Part shown: one piece after another, positions 15,749 through 25,647 of the stretch
How positions within the stretch are numbered: the stretch's first letter is position 1
Layout: every line of letters begins with the position of its first letter
Made by a program: the position numbers and the translations under genes
Source of the DNA: an uncultured Alphaproteobacteria bacterium
GTDB lineage: Bacteria > Pseudomonadota > Alphaproteobacteria > Rhodospirillales > Rhodospirillaceae
Length of the DNA stretch: 64,000 bases
Direction of reading: 5' to 3'
Assembly: GCA_900079695.1 (NCBI GenBank)
Contig: LT599022.1
Span: 3,248,929 to 3,312,928 of the forward strand
Notes under the pieces: generated by a model
The model's database searches: none
Seen by the model: the letters and a program-made list of their open reading frames with translations, nothing else
What the model was told of the DNA's origin: nothing

Positions 15749-17370
15749 ACCTGCAGCATTCCCTCGCGATCGTCGTCAAGGCGGTGGACCAGATGAGCGG
15801 ACCGTTCCGGAAAATGAACGGCGAGATCGGCCGGTTCACCAAGCCGTGGCGCGAAGCGCAAGCCCAGATCGCGGGGGCGTTCTCCGGGTTCGCGAAGGAT
15901 GCCGGGCTCGGCGCGATGGGCGCGGCGCTCGGCGGGGTCGGCGCGCGCTTCAAGGGCGTCGCCGACGAGGCCCGCAAGCTGGGCGGGCTCGCCGCGCTCG
16001 GCGGCGGCGGCCTGCTTTACGGCTTCAAGACCCAGTTCGTCGACACCGCCGCCCAGTTCGAAAAGTTCCGCACCATCCTCACCACGCTCGAGGGCAGTTC
16101 GGGGAAGGCCGAGAAGTCGATGGACTGGATCTCCGAGTTCGCCGCCAAGACCCCCTACGAGCTCGACCAGGTCATGTCGGGGTTCATCAAGATGCGCTCC
16201 TACGGCATCGACCCGATGGACGGCAGCTTGCGCTCGGTGGGCGATGCGGCGGCGGCGATGGGCAAGCCGCTCGATCAGGCGGTCGAGGCGCTCGCCGACG
16301 CCCGGTCGGCGCAGTTCGAGCGCCTGCGCGAGCTGATCGGCGGCTCCTTCGAGACCAAGGGCGACAAGATGGTCTACACCTTCGTCGACAAGGAGGGCGC
16401 GACCCGCACCTTCGCGGCGATGAAGAACGACGCCGCGGGACTGCAGAAGATGGTCCTCAAGGTGTTCGAGGCGAAGGGCTACACCGGGGCGATGGACAAC
16501 CTGTCCAAGACCTGGGACGGCATGATCTCCAACCTCGGCGACCAGTGGACCCGCTTTGCCAACATGGTGATGGCAGCTGGCACCTTCGACTGGTTGAAGG
16601 CGCAGCTCGAAGGCTTCCTCTCCATGATCGACGAGATGGCGGCCAACGGTGAACTGCAGGATATGGCGGTCAAGTTCGGTAAGAACATCACCGATGCCTT
16701 CAAAGGCGCTGTCCAGTTCGGGAAGGATCTCTCGGATTTCATGGGCGGCTGGAAGAATGTAGCCATCGGCCTCGGCGTCGTGATCGCCGGACCTCTCATT
16801 TCCTCCTTGGTCGGGCTCGCATCGGCGTTTGTCAGTCTCGGCGTGGCGATCATGACCACTCCGATCGGATGGATTGCCGCCGGTGTCGCGTTGCTGGCAG
16901 GAGCCGGCTACCTGCTGTGGTCGAACTGGTCTGCGATCGGCGACTGGTTCAAAGGCCTTTGGGAAGACATTAAACAGTCGTTCAAGGACGGCTTCGATAG
17001 CGTTCTCGGGTTCATCGGCGGCATCGATCTCGCGGGCGCCGGAGAGCACCTGATCGGCAGCCTGTGGGATGGGCTGGCGTCCGCGTTCGAGCAGATGTTC
17101 GGCTGGTTCAAGGGCAAGCTCGACAGTCTGGTCGGCCTGATGCCGGACGGCGTCCGTTCGTTCCTCGGTATCGAGGGCGCGTCGACCGGCGCCGCGAATG
17201 TGGCGTCCACCGGCGCGGGCGACGTGATCTCCGGCGCGCAGGCGACCAAGACCACCACCGAGGTGGTGATCCGCGGCGAGAACCTGCCGCGCGGCTTCGC
17301 GGTCGAACCCGCGTCGTCCGACGCCGACCGCACCACCCTCGATCTCGGCTATGCGGGGGTGTCACCGTGA
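15745..17370 (+). CDS. tail tape measure protein
   Basis: A 541-residue protein, short for a tape measure, so the tail should be short as well. The N-terminal helical part (SLAIVVKAVDQMSGPFRKM) is typical of the family. Two hydrophobic segments lie around residues 335-395 (a VAIGLGVVIAGPL stretch and an IGWIAAGVALLAGAGYLLW stretch). The C-terminal third is amphipathic. It sets tail length inside the tube and is ejected into the envelope. The start overlaps the chaperone stop and the 3' end overlaps the next GTG. Confidence 0.88.
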   Translation: MNLQHSLAIVVKAVDQMSGPFRKMNGEIGRFTKPWREAQAQIAGAFSGFAKDAGLGAMGAALGGVGARFKGVADEARKLGGLAALGGGGLLYGFKTQFVDTAAQFEKFRTILTTLEGSSGKAEKSMDWISEFAAKTPYELDQVMSGFIKMRSYGIDPMDGSLRSVGDAAAAMGKPLDQAVEALADARSAQFERLRELIGGSFETKGDKMVYTFVDKEGATRTFAAMKNDAAGLQKMVLKVFEAKGYTGAMDNLSKTWDGMISNLGDQWTRFANMVMAAGTFDWLKAQLEGFLSMIDEMAANGELQDMAVKFGKNITDAFKGAVQFGKDLSDFMGGWKNVAIGLGVVIAGPLISSLVGLASAFVSLGVAIMTTPIGWIAAGVALLAGAGYLLWSNWSAIGDWFKGLWEDIKQSFKDGFDSVLGFIGGIDLAGAGEHLIGSLWDGLASAFEQMFGWFKGKLDSLVGLMPDGVRSFLGIEGASTGAANVASTGAGDVISGAQATKTTTEVVIRGENLPRGFAVEPASSDADRTTLDLGYAGVSP

Positions 17371-18635
17371 TTCGCTCCGCCGCCGTCCTGCGTTCCGCCT
17401 CCTTCCGGGGCGTGCCCTTCAAGGTCGAGGTCAGCGACGACGCTTTCGGGCGTCGCGGCGTGCATCACGAGTTCCCCCAGCGCGACCGCGGCGCGTGGGA
17501 GGATCTCGGCGACGGCGATCCGACCTACGCACTCGAGGCGTTCGTCATCGGCGCCGACGCGCTCGCCCGCGCGAAGGCGCTGATCGCCGCCTGCCGCGAA
17601 CCGGGATACGGCGCCCTGGTACACCCGCTTTGGGGAACCCTGAACGTCGTCTGCACCTCGCCCCGTCTGCGGGTCGACTACAAGACCGCACGCATCGCCA
17701 CGTTGTCGCTGTCGTTCGTCGAGGCGGGTCCGGTCGCGCAGCCGAGCACGGCGGACGACGGCCGCCTGCGCACCACCCTGGCGGCCGAGGCGGCGGCCGA
17801 CGCGCTGATGACGCGTTTCGCGGGTGCGGTCAACGTCGCGGGTCTGCCCGGCTGGGTCGCCGAAAGCGCGGCGGCGACGCTGGCGGACGGCATCGGCGCG
17901 ATCGCGGACGGCGTCGGACAATTGCCGCTGGCGGATGGCATGGAACCCTACCTCGACGGCGCGGTCGACCTGCTCGCCGATCTCGTCACCATCGACCCGC
18001 GCCGTCTCGACGCGATGGCGGTGGTCTCGCTGGCCTCGCGCCGGCTACTCGTCACCGGCGCCGGCGTCTTCGCCAACCCGCCCGGTCTCGCGCGGTCGGT
18101 CGTCGGGATGGGGCGCATGGTCTCGATCAGCCATGGCACGCCTGCGGCTGCATACGCCGCCCAGCGGTCGCTGTGGTCGTTCGTCCCGGCGATCGCCGCC
18201 GGCGTCGTCGCGACCGGCTCGCGCATGGCGGAGGCGACGAACGCCAACGCTGTCGGCGATCTGGTGCGCACCTCGGCGGTGATCGAGGCGGCACGGATGA
18301 CACCGGCGATGGAATTCGAGTCCTACCAGGACCTCGCCTGCGTCCGGGACGATCTTGCCGAGGCGCTCGACGGCGAGATGCTCGGCGCGAGCGACGACGG
18401 CCTGTTCGACGCTCTGGCCGGGTTGCGCAGTTCGGTGATCACCGACCTCAACACCCGCGCGGAGCTGCCGTCGCTGGTGTCCTGGTCGCCCACCGCGACC
18501 ACTCCGGCGGTGGTGGCGGCCTACGACATCTACGACGATCCGGCGCGCGAGGCCGAGATCCTCGCCCGGAACCCCGGAATCCCGCACCCCGGCATGATCC
18601 CCGGCGGCGACGCCCTCGAGGTGCTCAATGGCTGA
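17367..18635 (+). CDS. DNA circularisation/baseplate protein (Mu N-like)
   Basis: A 422-residue protein initiated at GTG overlapping the tape measure stop. The N-terminal domain carries the DNA circularisation protein signature: ASFRGVPFKVEV, then HHEFPQRDRGAWEDLG, then YGALVHPLWGTL. In Mu, gpN is a tail/baseplate hub protein that also travels with the injected DNA. The C-terminal two thirds are helical and Ala-rich. The gene is followed, with an 8-bp overlap, by the P homologue, as in Mu. Confidence 0.9.
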   Translation: MIRSAAVLRSASFRGVPFKVEVSDDAFGRRGVHHEFPQRDRGAWEDLGDGDPTYALEAFVIGADALARAKALIAACREPGYGALVHPLWGTLNVVCTSPRLRVDYKTARIATLSLSFVEAGPVAQPSTADDGRLRTTLAAEAAADALMTRFAGAVNVAGLPGWVAESAAATLADGIGAIADGVGQLPLADGMEPYLDGAVDLLADLVTIDPRRLDAMAVVSLASRRLLVTGAGVFANPPGLARSVVGMGRMVSISHGTPAAAYAAQRSLWSFVPAIAAGVVATGSRMAEATNANAVGDLVRTSAVIEAARMTPAMEFESYQDLACVRDDLAEALDGEMLGASDDGLFDALAGLRSSVITDLNTRAELPSLVSWSPTATTPAVVAAYDIYDDPAREAEILARNPGIPHPGMIPGGDALEVLNG

Positions 18636-19716
18636 CGCGAACGCTCTGACGCTGCGGGTCGGCGACAAGCTCTACGGCGGCTGGAAGGGGGGCACCATCG
18701 AGCAGGGCATCGATCAGATCTCCGGCGGCTTTCAGCTCGACGTGATCGACCGTTGGTCCGGGCAGACTGAGCGCTGGCCGATCTGTCCGGGCGACGCCTG
18801 CGTGCTCGCGATCGGCGCCGACGTCGTCGTCACCGGCGCGGTCGATACCGTCAGCATCGATCTCGGCAGCCGCCAGCACACCGTCTCGGTGGTCGGAAGG
18901 GATCGGACCGGCGATCTGGTCGACTGCGCCGCCGTCCATAAGCCCGATCAGTGGTCGCTGCCGCTCGAGCGGATCGCGGAGATCCTCGCCAAGCCGTTCG
19001 GCGTCAAGGTCTCGGCCGACGTCGCAACCGGCGAGCGCTTTTCCGATTTCAAGCTGCAGCAGGGCGAAACGCCGTTCGCGGCGATCGACCGGATGTGCCG
19101 GATGCGCGGGGTGCTGCCGATCTCCGACTGTAAAGGCGGCTTGATCGTCACCCGCGCCGGCTCCGCCCCCACCGCGACCGCGCTGGTCGAGGGCGAGAAC
19201 ATCCTTTCGGCCTCGGGCGAGTTCTCGTGGTCGCAGCGGTTTTCCAAGACGATCGTCAAAGGGCAGTCGGGCGGCGCGGGCGTGTCCGACGATGAAGCCG
19301 CGGCGGCGGTACGCGCCGAGGCGACCGATCGGGCAATCACCCGCTACCGTCCGACGATGGTGATCGCGGAAGGCAATCTCACCGCCGCGACGGCGAAGAC
19401 CCGCGCGGAATGGGAAGTCGCGGTCGCCGCGGGGAAGGGCACCAAGGTGGTGGTCAAGGTGCAGGGCTGGCGTCAGGCCGACGGCGCGCTGTGGCCGATC
19501 AACGCCCTGGTGCCGCTCAAGTCGGAGACGCTCGGGATCGACGACATCCTTCTGATCTCCCGCGTCCGGCGCTCCCTCGGCACCGGCGGCAGCATCACCG
19601 AGCTCACGCTCACCCGGCCCGACGCCTATCGGGGCCTCGCGATCCTGCCCAAGAGCAAGTCGGGCAAGGCCACCGGACTGCCGCCGGGCACCGAAACGTT
19701 CACGGGGAAATCATGA
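18628..19716 (+). CDS. baseplate hub protein (Mu P/gp44-like)
   Basis: A 362-residue protein of the gpD/Mu P 43-kDa tail protein family. Recognisable parts are the LTLRVGDKLYGGWKGGTIEQG start, the central SVVGRDRTGDLVDCA strand and the LPLERIAEILAKPFGV helix. Three such subunits form the hub that carries the spike. It is flanked by the N and gp45 homologues in Mu order. Confidence 0.9.
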   Translation: MADANALTLRVGDKLYGGWKGGTIEQGIDQISGGFQLDVIDRWSGQTERWPICPGDACVLAIGADVVVTGAVDTVSIDLGSRQHTVSVVGRDRTGDLVDCAAVHKPDQWSLPLERIAEILAKPFGVKVSADVATGERFSDFKLQQGETPFAAIDRMCRMRGVLPISDCKGGLIVTRAGSAPTATALVEGENILSASGEFSWSQRFSKTIVKGQSGGAGVSDDEAAAAVRAEATDRAITRYRPTMVIAEGNLTAATAKTRAEWEVAVAAGKGTKVVVKVQGWRQADGALWPINALVPLKSETLGIDDILLISRVRRSLGTGGSITELTLTRPDAYRGLAILPKSKSGKATGLPPGTETFTGKS

Positions 19717-20303
19717 CGCCCGAGCTCCGCCAGATCCTGCGAGACATCAAGACGCGCGTGATGATGAGCCTGGCGCGCGGCGTCGTGCGCGCGGTCAACG
19801 ATGCGGGCGGCATCCAGCTGGTGCAGGTCGACCTCCTCGACGAGGAACTGCGCGGCGGCGTCGAGCGGGTGCAGAACTACGGCCACACCTCGGTGCCGTT
19901 GGACGGCGCTCTCGCGGTGGCCGCCTTTCTCGGCGGCAACCGCGATCACGGCCTTGTCATCGCCGTCGATGACCGCCGCCACCGCGTCAAGGGGCTCCAG
20001 CCGGGCGACAGCTGCCTCTACACCTTCCAGGATGCCGACGGCGGTCACCGCGTGCTCCTCGCCGGCGATCGCCAGGTCGTCGTGCTTTGCAAGACCGCGG
20101 TGGTGAAGGCCGACGACAAGGTGACGGTCGACACCCCGTTGACGGAAATGACCGGCGAACTCCGCGTCCGGGGAGACATTACCGACCGCTTCGGCAACGG
20201 CGGCATATCGGTCCACGCGATGCGCGAGATCTACGATCGCCACGTCCATCCCGAGAACGACGACGGCGGGTCGACCGACACCCCCGAGGAGCGGATGGAA
20301 TGA
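19713..20303 (+). CDS. baseplate central spike (Mu gp45-like)
   Basis: A 196-residue spike protein. An OB-fold-like N-terminus contains VQNYGHTSVPLDGALAVAAF. A beta-helical stretch follows, with regular repeats around residues 105-165. The C-terminus contains HVHPEN, resembling the His-x-His motif that binds iron at the tip of P2-type spikes. The trimer pierces the outer membrane. The start overlaps the preceding stop and the 3' end overlaps the next ATG. Confidence 0.9.
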   Translation: MTPELRQILRDIKTRVMMSLARGVVRAVNDAGGIQLVQVDLLDEELRGGVERVQNYGHTSVPLDGALAVAAFLGGNRDHGLVIAVDDRRHRVKGLQPGDSCLYTFQDADGGHRVLLAGDRQVVVLCKTAVVKADDKVTVDTPLTEMTGELRVRGDITDRFGNGGISVHAMREIYDRHVHPENDDGGSTDTPEERME

Positions 20304-20791
20304 GCGACGCCGTTCTCGCCTTCGATCCCGACACGCTGACCGCCGACCTGGTGCTGATGGGCGGCGACCTCGAAACCGCGTCGACGCTCGAGACGGCGGT
20401 GATTCTGAGCCTCTTCTCCGACGCCCGCGCCGACGCTGCCGACGAATTGCCGGCAGGGGAGACCTGGCGGCGCGGCTGGGCGCTGGAATCGGTGAGTTCG
20501 GCCTCGGAGACCGACCGCTTCGGCTCCAAGCTCTGGCTCGGCGGCCGCCGCAAGAAAACCGAGGAAACCCGCCTCTGGGTGATCGAAACCGCCCGGGCGG
20601 CCCTGCAGTGGATGATCGACGACGGCATCGCCGGCGCGGTCGAGATCTCGGCCGAGTGGGTCGATACCCGCACCGGCGCGGGGTTGCTGCGCCTCACCGT
20701 GACGATCGTCAAGCCCGACGGCACCACCGAGTCCTACGTCTACCAGTGGGCATGGGACGCTCAGGCCGAAAGGATGTCCGATGCCGTTTGA
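20300..20791 (+). CDS. baseplate protein (Mu gp46-like)
   Basis: A 163-residue gp46/GpW-type baseplate wedge protein. Typical elements are the LETAVILSLFSDARA helix near the N-terminus, a WRRGWALES segment, and a C-terminal strand pair (LLRLTVTIVKPDG). It contacts the hub and connects to the gp47 wedge. The short C-terminal extension overlaps the following gene by 11 bp. Confidence 0.88.
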   Translation: MSDAVLAFDPDTLTADLVLMGGDLETASTLETAVILSLFSDARADAADELPAGETWRRGWALESVSSASETDRFGSKLWLGGRRKKTEETRLWVIETARAALQWMIDDGIAGAVEISAEWVDTRTGAGLLRLTVTIVKPDGTTESYVYQWAWDAQAERMSDAV

Positions 20792-21851
20792 ACGCCCCAG
20801 CCTGACCACCTTGATCTCTCGCGCGGAGGCCGACGTCTTCGGCCGCATCGAGGGCGGGGCGAAGACGCTCCGGCGCGCGGTGCTCCGCGTGCTGGCGCGC
20901 GTGCTGGCCGCCTTGGTGCACGGCCTTTACGGCTTCCTCGCGTGGATCTTCAAACAGCTCTTCGCCGACACCGCCGAGGGAGCCTATCTCGAACGTTGGG
21001 CGAGCATCTGGGGGATCCGGCGCAAGGCCGCCACCTTCGCCGCCGGCGGCGCCGCCCTCGCCGGATCCCCCGGCAGAACCCTGCCGCTCGGCACGGTTCT
21101 GCAGCGCGCCGACGGTCGGCAGTACGTCACCACCGCGGAAGGCGAGACCGGCGCGACGGTGCCGGTCGAGGCGATCGTCGCGGGCGCCGACGGCAACTGC
21201 GACACGGGAACCATCCTGTCGCTGGTGTCGCCGGTCGCCGGCATCGAGGCGGATCTCGTCGTCGACGCCGAGGGCGTCGTCGGCGGCGCCGACAAGGAAC
21301 TCGACGAATCGCTGCTGTCGCGCCTGCTCGAGCGCATCCAGCGGCCGCCGCACGGCGGCTCGAAGGCGGATTACGCGCGCTGGGCCAAGGAGGTTCCAGG
21401 CGTCACCCGCGCGTGGGTGGCGACGGTCGAGGACGAACCCGGCCATATCCGCGTCGTCGTCTATTTCGTCATGGACGGCAAGGCCGACACTTTCATTCCG
21501 ACCGAGGCGGAGACCGCGATCGCCGCCGCCTACATCGACACCGTGCGCCCGGTGACCGCCGAGGTCGTCACCACCGGCCCCGCACCGTTGGTGATCGCTC
21601 CGCAAATCCGCCTCACCCCCGCGAGCGCGGCGGTCAAAGCGGCCGTGACGGCGGAATGGCGCGACCTGATCCTGCGCGAGGCCGAGCCGAACCGCGGCGG
21701 CGGCGAGGGCCGGATCCTGCTCTCCCATATTCGCGAGGCGATCAGCGTCGCCGCCGGCGAAGAAGACCACGAGCTCGTCTTCCCCGTCGATACCGTCGAG
21801 CCGTCGCTCGGGCAGATGGTGGTCGCGGGCGATCCGGTCTGGGTGGAGTGA
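20781..21851 (+). CDS. baseplate wedge protein J-like (Mu gp47)
   Basis: A 356-residue member of the baseplate J family, with PSLTTLISRAEADVF at the N-terminus, the YLERWASIWGIRRK motif around residue 70 and a PHGGSKADYARWAKEVPGV motif near the middle. It forms the baseplate wedge ring with gp46 and gp48 homologues. The last 65 residues contain the LSHIREAISVA helix common in the family. Confidence 0.93.
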   Translation: MPFERPSLTTLISRAEADVFGRIEGGAKTLRRAVLRVLARVLAALVHGLYGFLAWIFKQLFADTAEGAYLERWASIWGIRRKAATFAAGGAALAGSPGRTLPLGTVLQRADGRQYVTTAEGETGATVPVEAIVAGADGNCDTGTILSLVSPVAGIEADLVVDAEGVVGGADKELDESLLSRLLERIQRPPHGGSKADYARWAKEVPGVTRAWVATVEDEPGHIRVVVYFVMDGKADTFIPTEAETAIAAAYIDTVRPVTAEVVTTGPAPLVIAPQIRLTPASAAVKAAVTAEWRDLILREAEPNRGGGEGRILLSHIREAISVAAGEEDHELVFPVDTVEPSLGQMVVAGDPVWVE

Positions 21852-21852
21852 T

Positions 21853-22434
21853 ATGGGCACCGTCGCCGAATATCTCGCCCAGGCGCAACGGCTACTACCG
21901 GCCGGATCGGTCTGGCCGCGCCACCCCGAGGCGGTGCTGACCCAGATGCTCACCGGCGTCGCGCAGTTTCTCGCGCGCGTCGACGCCGACGCCACCGCCT
22001 TCGTCGACGAGATGGACCCACGCACCACCACCGCGTGGATCACGGATTGGGAGCGGATCACCGCGCTTCCGGACCTCTGCTCCGGCGAGGCCGGCACCCT
22101 CTCGGAACGGCGCGACCAGGTGGTCGCGCGGTTGATCGCCTCCGGCGGCCAGTCGATTCCGTATTTCGTCTCGGTGGCGGCGGCGCTGGGCTACGCGATC
22201 ACCGTCGAAGAGCACGTCACGCTGACCTGCGTCGACCCCTGCGACGGCTGCCTCAACCCCTGGCCCTGGCCGCGCACCTGGACCGTCCACGCCCCGGCCG
22301 AGACGATCCGGGAAATGCCCTGCGACGGCGCCAGCGACGAACCCCTGCGGATCTGGGGCAACCATCCGCTGGAATGCACCCTGAGCCGCTGGAAACCGGC
22401 CCACACCAACGTCCTGTTCGCCTACGGAGAGTGA
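21853..22434 (+). CDS. tail protein, DUF2313 family (Mu gp48-like)
   Basis: A 193-residue protein. The YLAQAQRLLPAGSVWPR start and the central TAWITDWERITALPD and LSERRDQVVARL motifs are diagnostic of DUF2313/gp48. A Cys/Pro-rich C-terminal region (CVDPCDGCLNPWPWPR) is the variable fibre-attachment end. It connects the baseplate to the fibres encoded next. Confidence 0.92.
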   Translation: MGTVAEYLAQAQRLLPAGSVWPRHPEAVLTQMLTGVAQFLARVDADATAFVDEMDPRTTTAWITDWERITALPDLCSGEAGTLSERRDQVVARLIASGGQSIPYFVSVAAALGYAITVEEHVTLTCVDPCDGCLNPWPWPRTWTVHAPAETIREMPCDGASDEPLRIWGNHPLECTLSRWKPAHTNVLFAYGE

Positions 22435-22436
22435 CC

Positions 22437-23051
22437 ATGAAACGTATCGACACCACCAACGCGGTCGCCAACCTGCACGGCGAAGGCAAGTCCGGCTTCG
22501 GCCCCGGCAACCCCGTGACCGGGACCAAGGCGACCTACCTCAGCGCCGCATGGTGCAATGCGATCCAGGAAGAAATCGCCCGGGTGATCGAGGGCGCGGG
22601 CATTCCGCTCGACGCCGCCAAATACGACCAGCTCAAGACCGCGATCGACCTCTTGATCGCATCGGCCCTGGAGGCGATCCCCGGCGACATGCTCCGCCGC
22701 ACGGTGAATACGCCCAACTTGGCGGCGGGCTACTACATCACCCCGCTCGCGCTGGAGATCGTCGGCGGGGTGGCGACGCCGGTCTACCTCGATCGCAACG
22801 TGATGACGCTGGCCGTCGATCAGTCCGTCACCCTCGCCGCTCCGGAGACGATCCCGGCGGGCGGCGGGGCGCGGATCATCGCCACGATCGACGCGACCGG
22901 CAACCGCGCCCTCACCCTCGCCAGCGCCTACCGCGTCATCGACGGCGAGTTCGACAGCGACGCCGGGGCCGTCAACATCCTCGACATGGTCTTCGGCGGC
23001 CCGGGCGGGCTGATCGACGTGCAAATCAGTCAGCGCGGGGAGGCGTCGTAA
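22437..23051 (+). CDS. tail fibre N-terminal/adapter protein
   Basis: A 204-residue protein starting MKRIDTTNAVANLHGEGK, with the GFGPGNPVTGTKATYLSAAW motif found in many phage fibre N-termini. An Ala-rich helix and beta strands follow. It lies directly after the gp48 homologue and before the large receptor-binding protein, so it probably anchors or forms part of the fibre. No catalytic motif is seen. Confidence 0.8.
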   Translation: MKRIDTTNAVANLHGEGKSGFGPGNPVTGTKATYLSAAWCNAIQEEIARVIEGAGIPLDAAKYDQLKTAIDLLIASALEAIPGDMLRRTVNTPNLAAGYYITPLALEIVGGVATPVYLDRNVMTLAVDQSVTLAAPETIPAGGGARIIATIDATGNRALTLASAYRVIDGEFDSDAGAVNILDMVFGGPGGLIDVQISQRGEAS

Positions 23052-23055
23052 CGCC

Positions 23056-25128
23056 ATGTCGTTTCCGTTTCTCCCCGCGCTCCGCGCGGCGCGCTGCGGC
23101 GATCCCGGCGCGGAAATCCCGTTCGCGTGCCTGTTCGACGCGGCGGGGCAATACCTCACCGGCACCGGCGGGCCGGGCACTCTGGTGGCGTGGGTCCGTC
23201 GCGCACGGCTCGGCGCGGCGAGCAATATCGTCACCGGCCTCGCGTTCGCCGCGGCCGATACCCTCGCCGGATCGACGGCGGTGTATCGCGACCCGGCGGC
23301 GTGGATGGTGGTGCAGGCCAACGCCAACGGCGTGTGGGTCAATCACGCCTTGGTGGCCCCCGGCATCGCCACGATCGGCACGGTATTGGGCTCCGCCTTC
23401 GGCGGCTATCTCGCCGACGTGCGGTATTACGCGGGCGTAGACCTCGCGCCGGGATCGGACAGCTACATCAACCGTTTCGGCGTGCCTGTCCCGCGCCGCT
23501 ACGCCGGGCCGCGCTCGGCGGCGGACTGGCGGCGCGAATTCGCCGACCCGCTCGACCTCGGGGCGGACACCAGCGGCAACGGCAACCACGCCGTCGCAAC
23601 CGGCCTCACGGTCGCCAATCAGGTGACGGATACGCCGACGCACACCTACTGCACTCTCGCCGCCAACGCGACGTTCGGGGGCGCGACAATCTCGGACGGC
23701 GGGCTGCGGTTTGCGTACAGCAGTGCCGGATGGCCCCGAGCGGCGGGGACGATCGCGATCGACGTCGCGACGGACGCGGTGTCGTGGCAACTCACACCCA
23801 CCAATACCGGCACGCCGCAATGGTATTTCGGCCTGATCGGGGAGCGGGCCTCGTCGCCCGCGAACGTCTATACCGATGTGCTGGCGGTCGGCTTCTCGGG
23901 CGACGCAAACTACGACAACCACAATTTTGTCGCGCTGCCCGCATGGATACCCACCGGTGCCCGCATCGAATTCGCAGTGATCCGAGGGGCGGTGTATCTC
24001 TGGATCAATGGCTCCCCCGCGCCCGCCGACGGGTCGCCCATCATTACCGGGATGACGGGGCGGTATCGCCCGATGGTGAGCTACTCGTCCAGCGGCACAA
24101 ACCCGGCAGTCTGGCAAGTGGATTTCGGCCAGCGCGGCTATCAGCCCCGCCCCGGGACCCGCCTGCTCTGCACCCGCGACATGACCTGTCCGCCGATCAA
24201 GCGGCCCGAGCGGTATTTCGGCATTCGCCTGCGGTCGGGCGGCGATGGCGTCGCGGACCTGCCGTGGTCGCCGGTCGATATCCCGACGGCGGTCTTGTCG
24301 CGCCGCCGCGACGCGGCCGCCCCGTGGCGGCTCAATCTCTCGATCCGTCCCGGCCGGGCGATCGCCACCAACGACGCGGCCGGAGATTTTGCCGAGGCGG
24401 ACGGTCTCACTTTTACCCGATCCGGCTGGACGGTCGGCGCGGCGGCGGCGTACCAGGGCAGCCGCGTCGATTACGTCTGGCGCGCTTCGGCGGCGGCGGG
24501 GTTCGACTTGCTGACGGTCGATCATGTCACCGGCGCGCCCACCACCGTGGCGCACAAGCTCGGCCGGATCGTCGATTACGCCTGGGTGCTCAACCTCTCC
24601 ACCGGCGCGATCAAGCGGATGTATCACCGCAGGGGCTTGGCGGCGGGGCAGTATATCGCGATCAACGCCAACGTCGCGGCGGTCACCGAGGCCGGATGGT
24701 TTGCCTCCGACGCCCTCTCGCTCACCCTCGGTTCCGGTTTGCCCTCCGGCACTTACGCTGTCCTGGCGTGGGCCGAAGTCCCTCAGTTTTCGAGCTTTGG
24801 CCGGCATATCGGCAACGCATCCGCCGATGGTGCGTTCGCCGCGATGGACTTCGCCCCGGCGCTCGCGATCACCAAAAACACCGCGGTGACGAGCGCCAAC
24901 TATCCCACCGTGCAGGATACCGCGCGCAGCCCACACAACCCGATCGACAACCGCCTGTGGCTCTCCGACGCGGCGAACGCCGAAACCAGCGACGGCAACG
25001 GGTTGTGCGATTTCGTCTCCAACGGCCTCAAGGTCCGCACCACCCACAACGGCCTCAACGGATCCGGCCAAACCATCATCCACGCCGCCTGGGCTGGCAC
25101 CCCGCAAAAGTTCGGCCGCGCCCGATAA
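23056..25128 (+). CDS. large tail fibre/receptor-binding protein
   Basis: A 690-residue multi-domain protein. An N-terminal concanavalin-like segment carries WMVVQANANGVWVNHAL and GYLADVRYYAG. A linker with DTSGNGNHAVATGL, common in fibres, follows. The central SPRY/LamG-like beta sandwich spans about residues 200-350. A C-terminal domain (about 470-600) shows the DUF7483-type pattern (HKLGRIVDYAWVLNLSTG). This layout suggests a glycan- or surface-binding adhesin. The domain names are by pattern recall. It is followed by its likely chaperone. Confidence 0.8.
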   Translation: MSFPFLPALRAARCGDPGAEIPFACLFDAAGQYLTGTGGPGTLVAWVRRARLGAASNIVTGLAFAAADTLAGSTAVYRDPAAWMVVQANANGVWVNHALVAPGIATIGTVLGSAFGGYLADVRYYAGVDLAPGSDSYINRFGVPVPRRYAGPRSAADWRREFADPLDLGADTSGNGNHAVATGLTVANQVTDTPTHTYCTLAANATFGGATISDGGLRFAYSSAGWPRAAGTIAIDVATDAVSWQLTPTNTGTPQWYFGLIGERASSPANVYTDVLAVGFSGDANYDNHNFVALPAWIPTGARIEFAVIRGAVYLWINGSPAPADGSPIITGMTGRYRPMVSYSSSGTNPAVWQVDFGQRGYQPRPGTRLLCTRDMTCPPIKRPERYFGIRLRSGGDGVADLPWSPVDIPTAVLSRRRDAAAPWRLNLSIRPGRAIATNDAAGDFAEADGLTFTRSGWTVGAAAAYQGSRVDYVWRASAAAGFDLLTVDHVTGAPTTVAHKLGRIVDYAWVLNLSTGAIKRMYHRRGLAAGQYIAINANVAAVTEAGWFASDALSLTLGSGLPSGTYAVLAWAEVPQFSSFGRHIGNASADGAFAAMDFAPALAITKNTAVTSANYPTVQDTARSPHNPIDNRLWLSDAANAETSDGNGLCDFVSNGLKVRTTHNGLNGSGQTIIHAAWAGTPQKFGRAR

Positions 25129-25140
25129 GGAGCCCGCATC

Positions 25141-25647
25141 ATGTACGCAGTCCTCGACCCTGCCACCGGCAATCCCCGCCTGATCCTCTCGGGCCGCCGC
25201 CTCGTCACGCCCTCGGGCGATACCCTCTCCGACGCCGCGCTGCTCTCGCGCGCCGATCTGGTGGCGCGGGGCGTCTACCCCGTCACCGATCCGGGCAAGC
25301 CCGACCCGGCGCTGTGGCGCGTCACCGGCCAGCACGTCGAGCGGACCGAAGACGGCGCGACGCTGGTCTACGACGCCGAGCCGATCCCGGCCGCCGAGGT
25401 GCGCGCCGCCAAGGTCGCGGCGATCAAGGCACAGGCCGACGCGCTGCTCTCGCCCACCGACTGGCTGGTGATCCGACAGGCCGAGGGTGGGGCGGCCGCC
25501 CCCGCCGACACCCTGGCCTATCGCGCCGCCGTGCGTGAGGCATCCAACACCGCCGAGGCCGCCGTGATTGCCGCCGGGGACGATCCGGCCGCGATCGTCG
25601 CCGTTGCGCCGGATTGGCCCGAAATCGCCCCCGAGGAGACCGTCTGA
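25141..25647 (+). CDS. tail fibre assembly-like protein
   Basis: A 168-residue protein preceded by AAGGAG. It has a beta-rich N-terminus and a helical C-terminus with AIKAQADALLSPTDWLVIRQ, the helix and SPTDWLV motif typical of fibre assembly (DUF4376-type) proteins. It probably assists folding or trimerisation of the preceding fibre. The stop overlaps the next ATG. Confidence 0.78.
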   Translation: MYAVLDPATGNPRLILSGRRLVTPSGDTLSDAALLSRADLVARGVYPVTDPGKPDPALWRVTGQHVERTEDGATLVYDAEPIPAAEVRAAKVAAIKAQADALLSPTDWLVIRQAEGGAAAPADTLAYRAAVREASNTAEAAVIAAGDDPAAIVAVAPDWPEIAPEETV

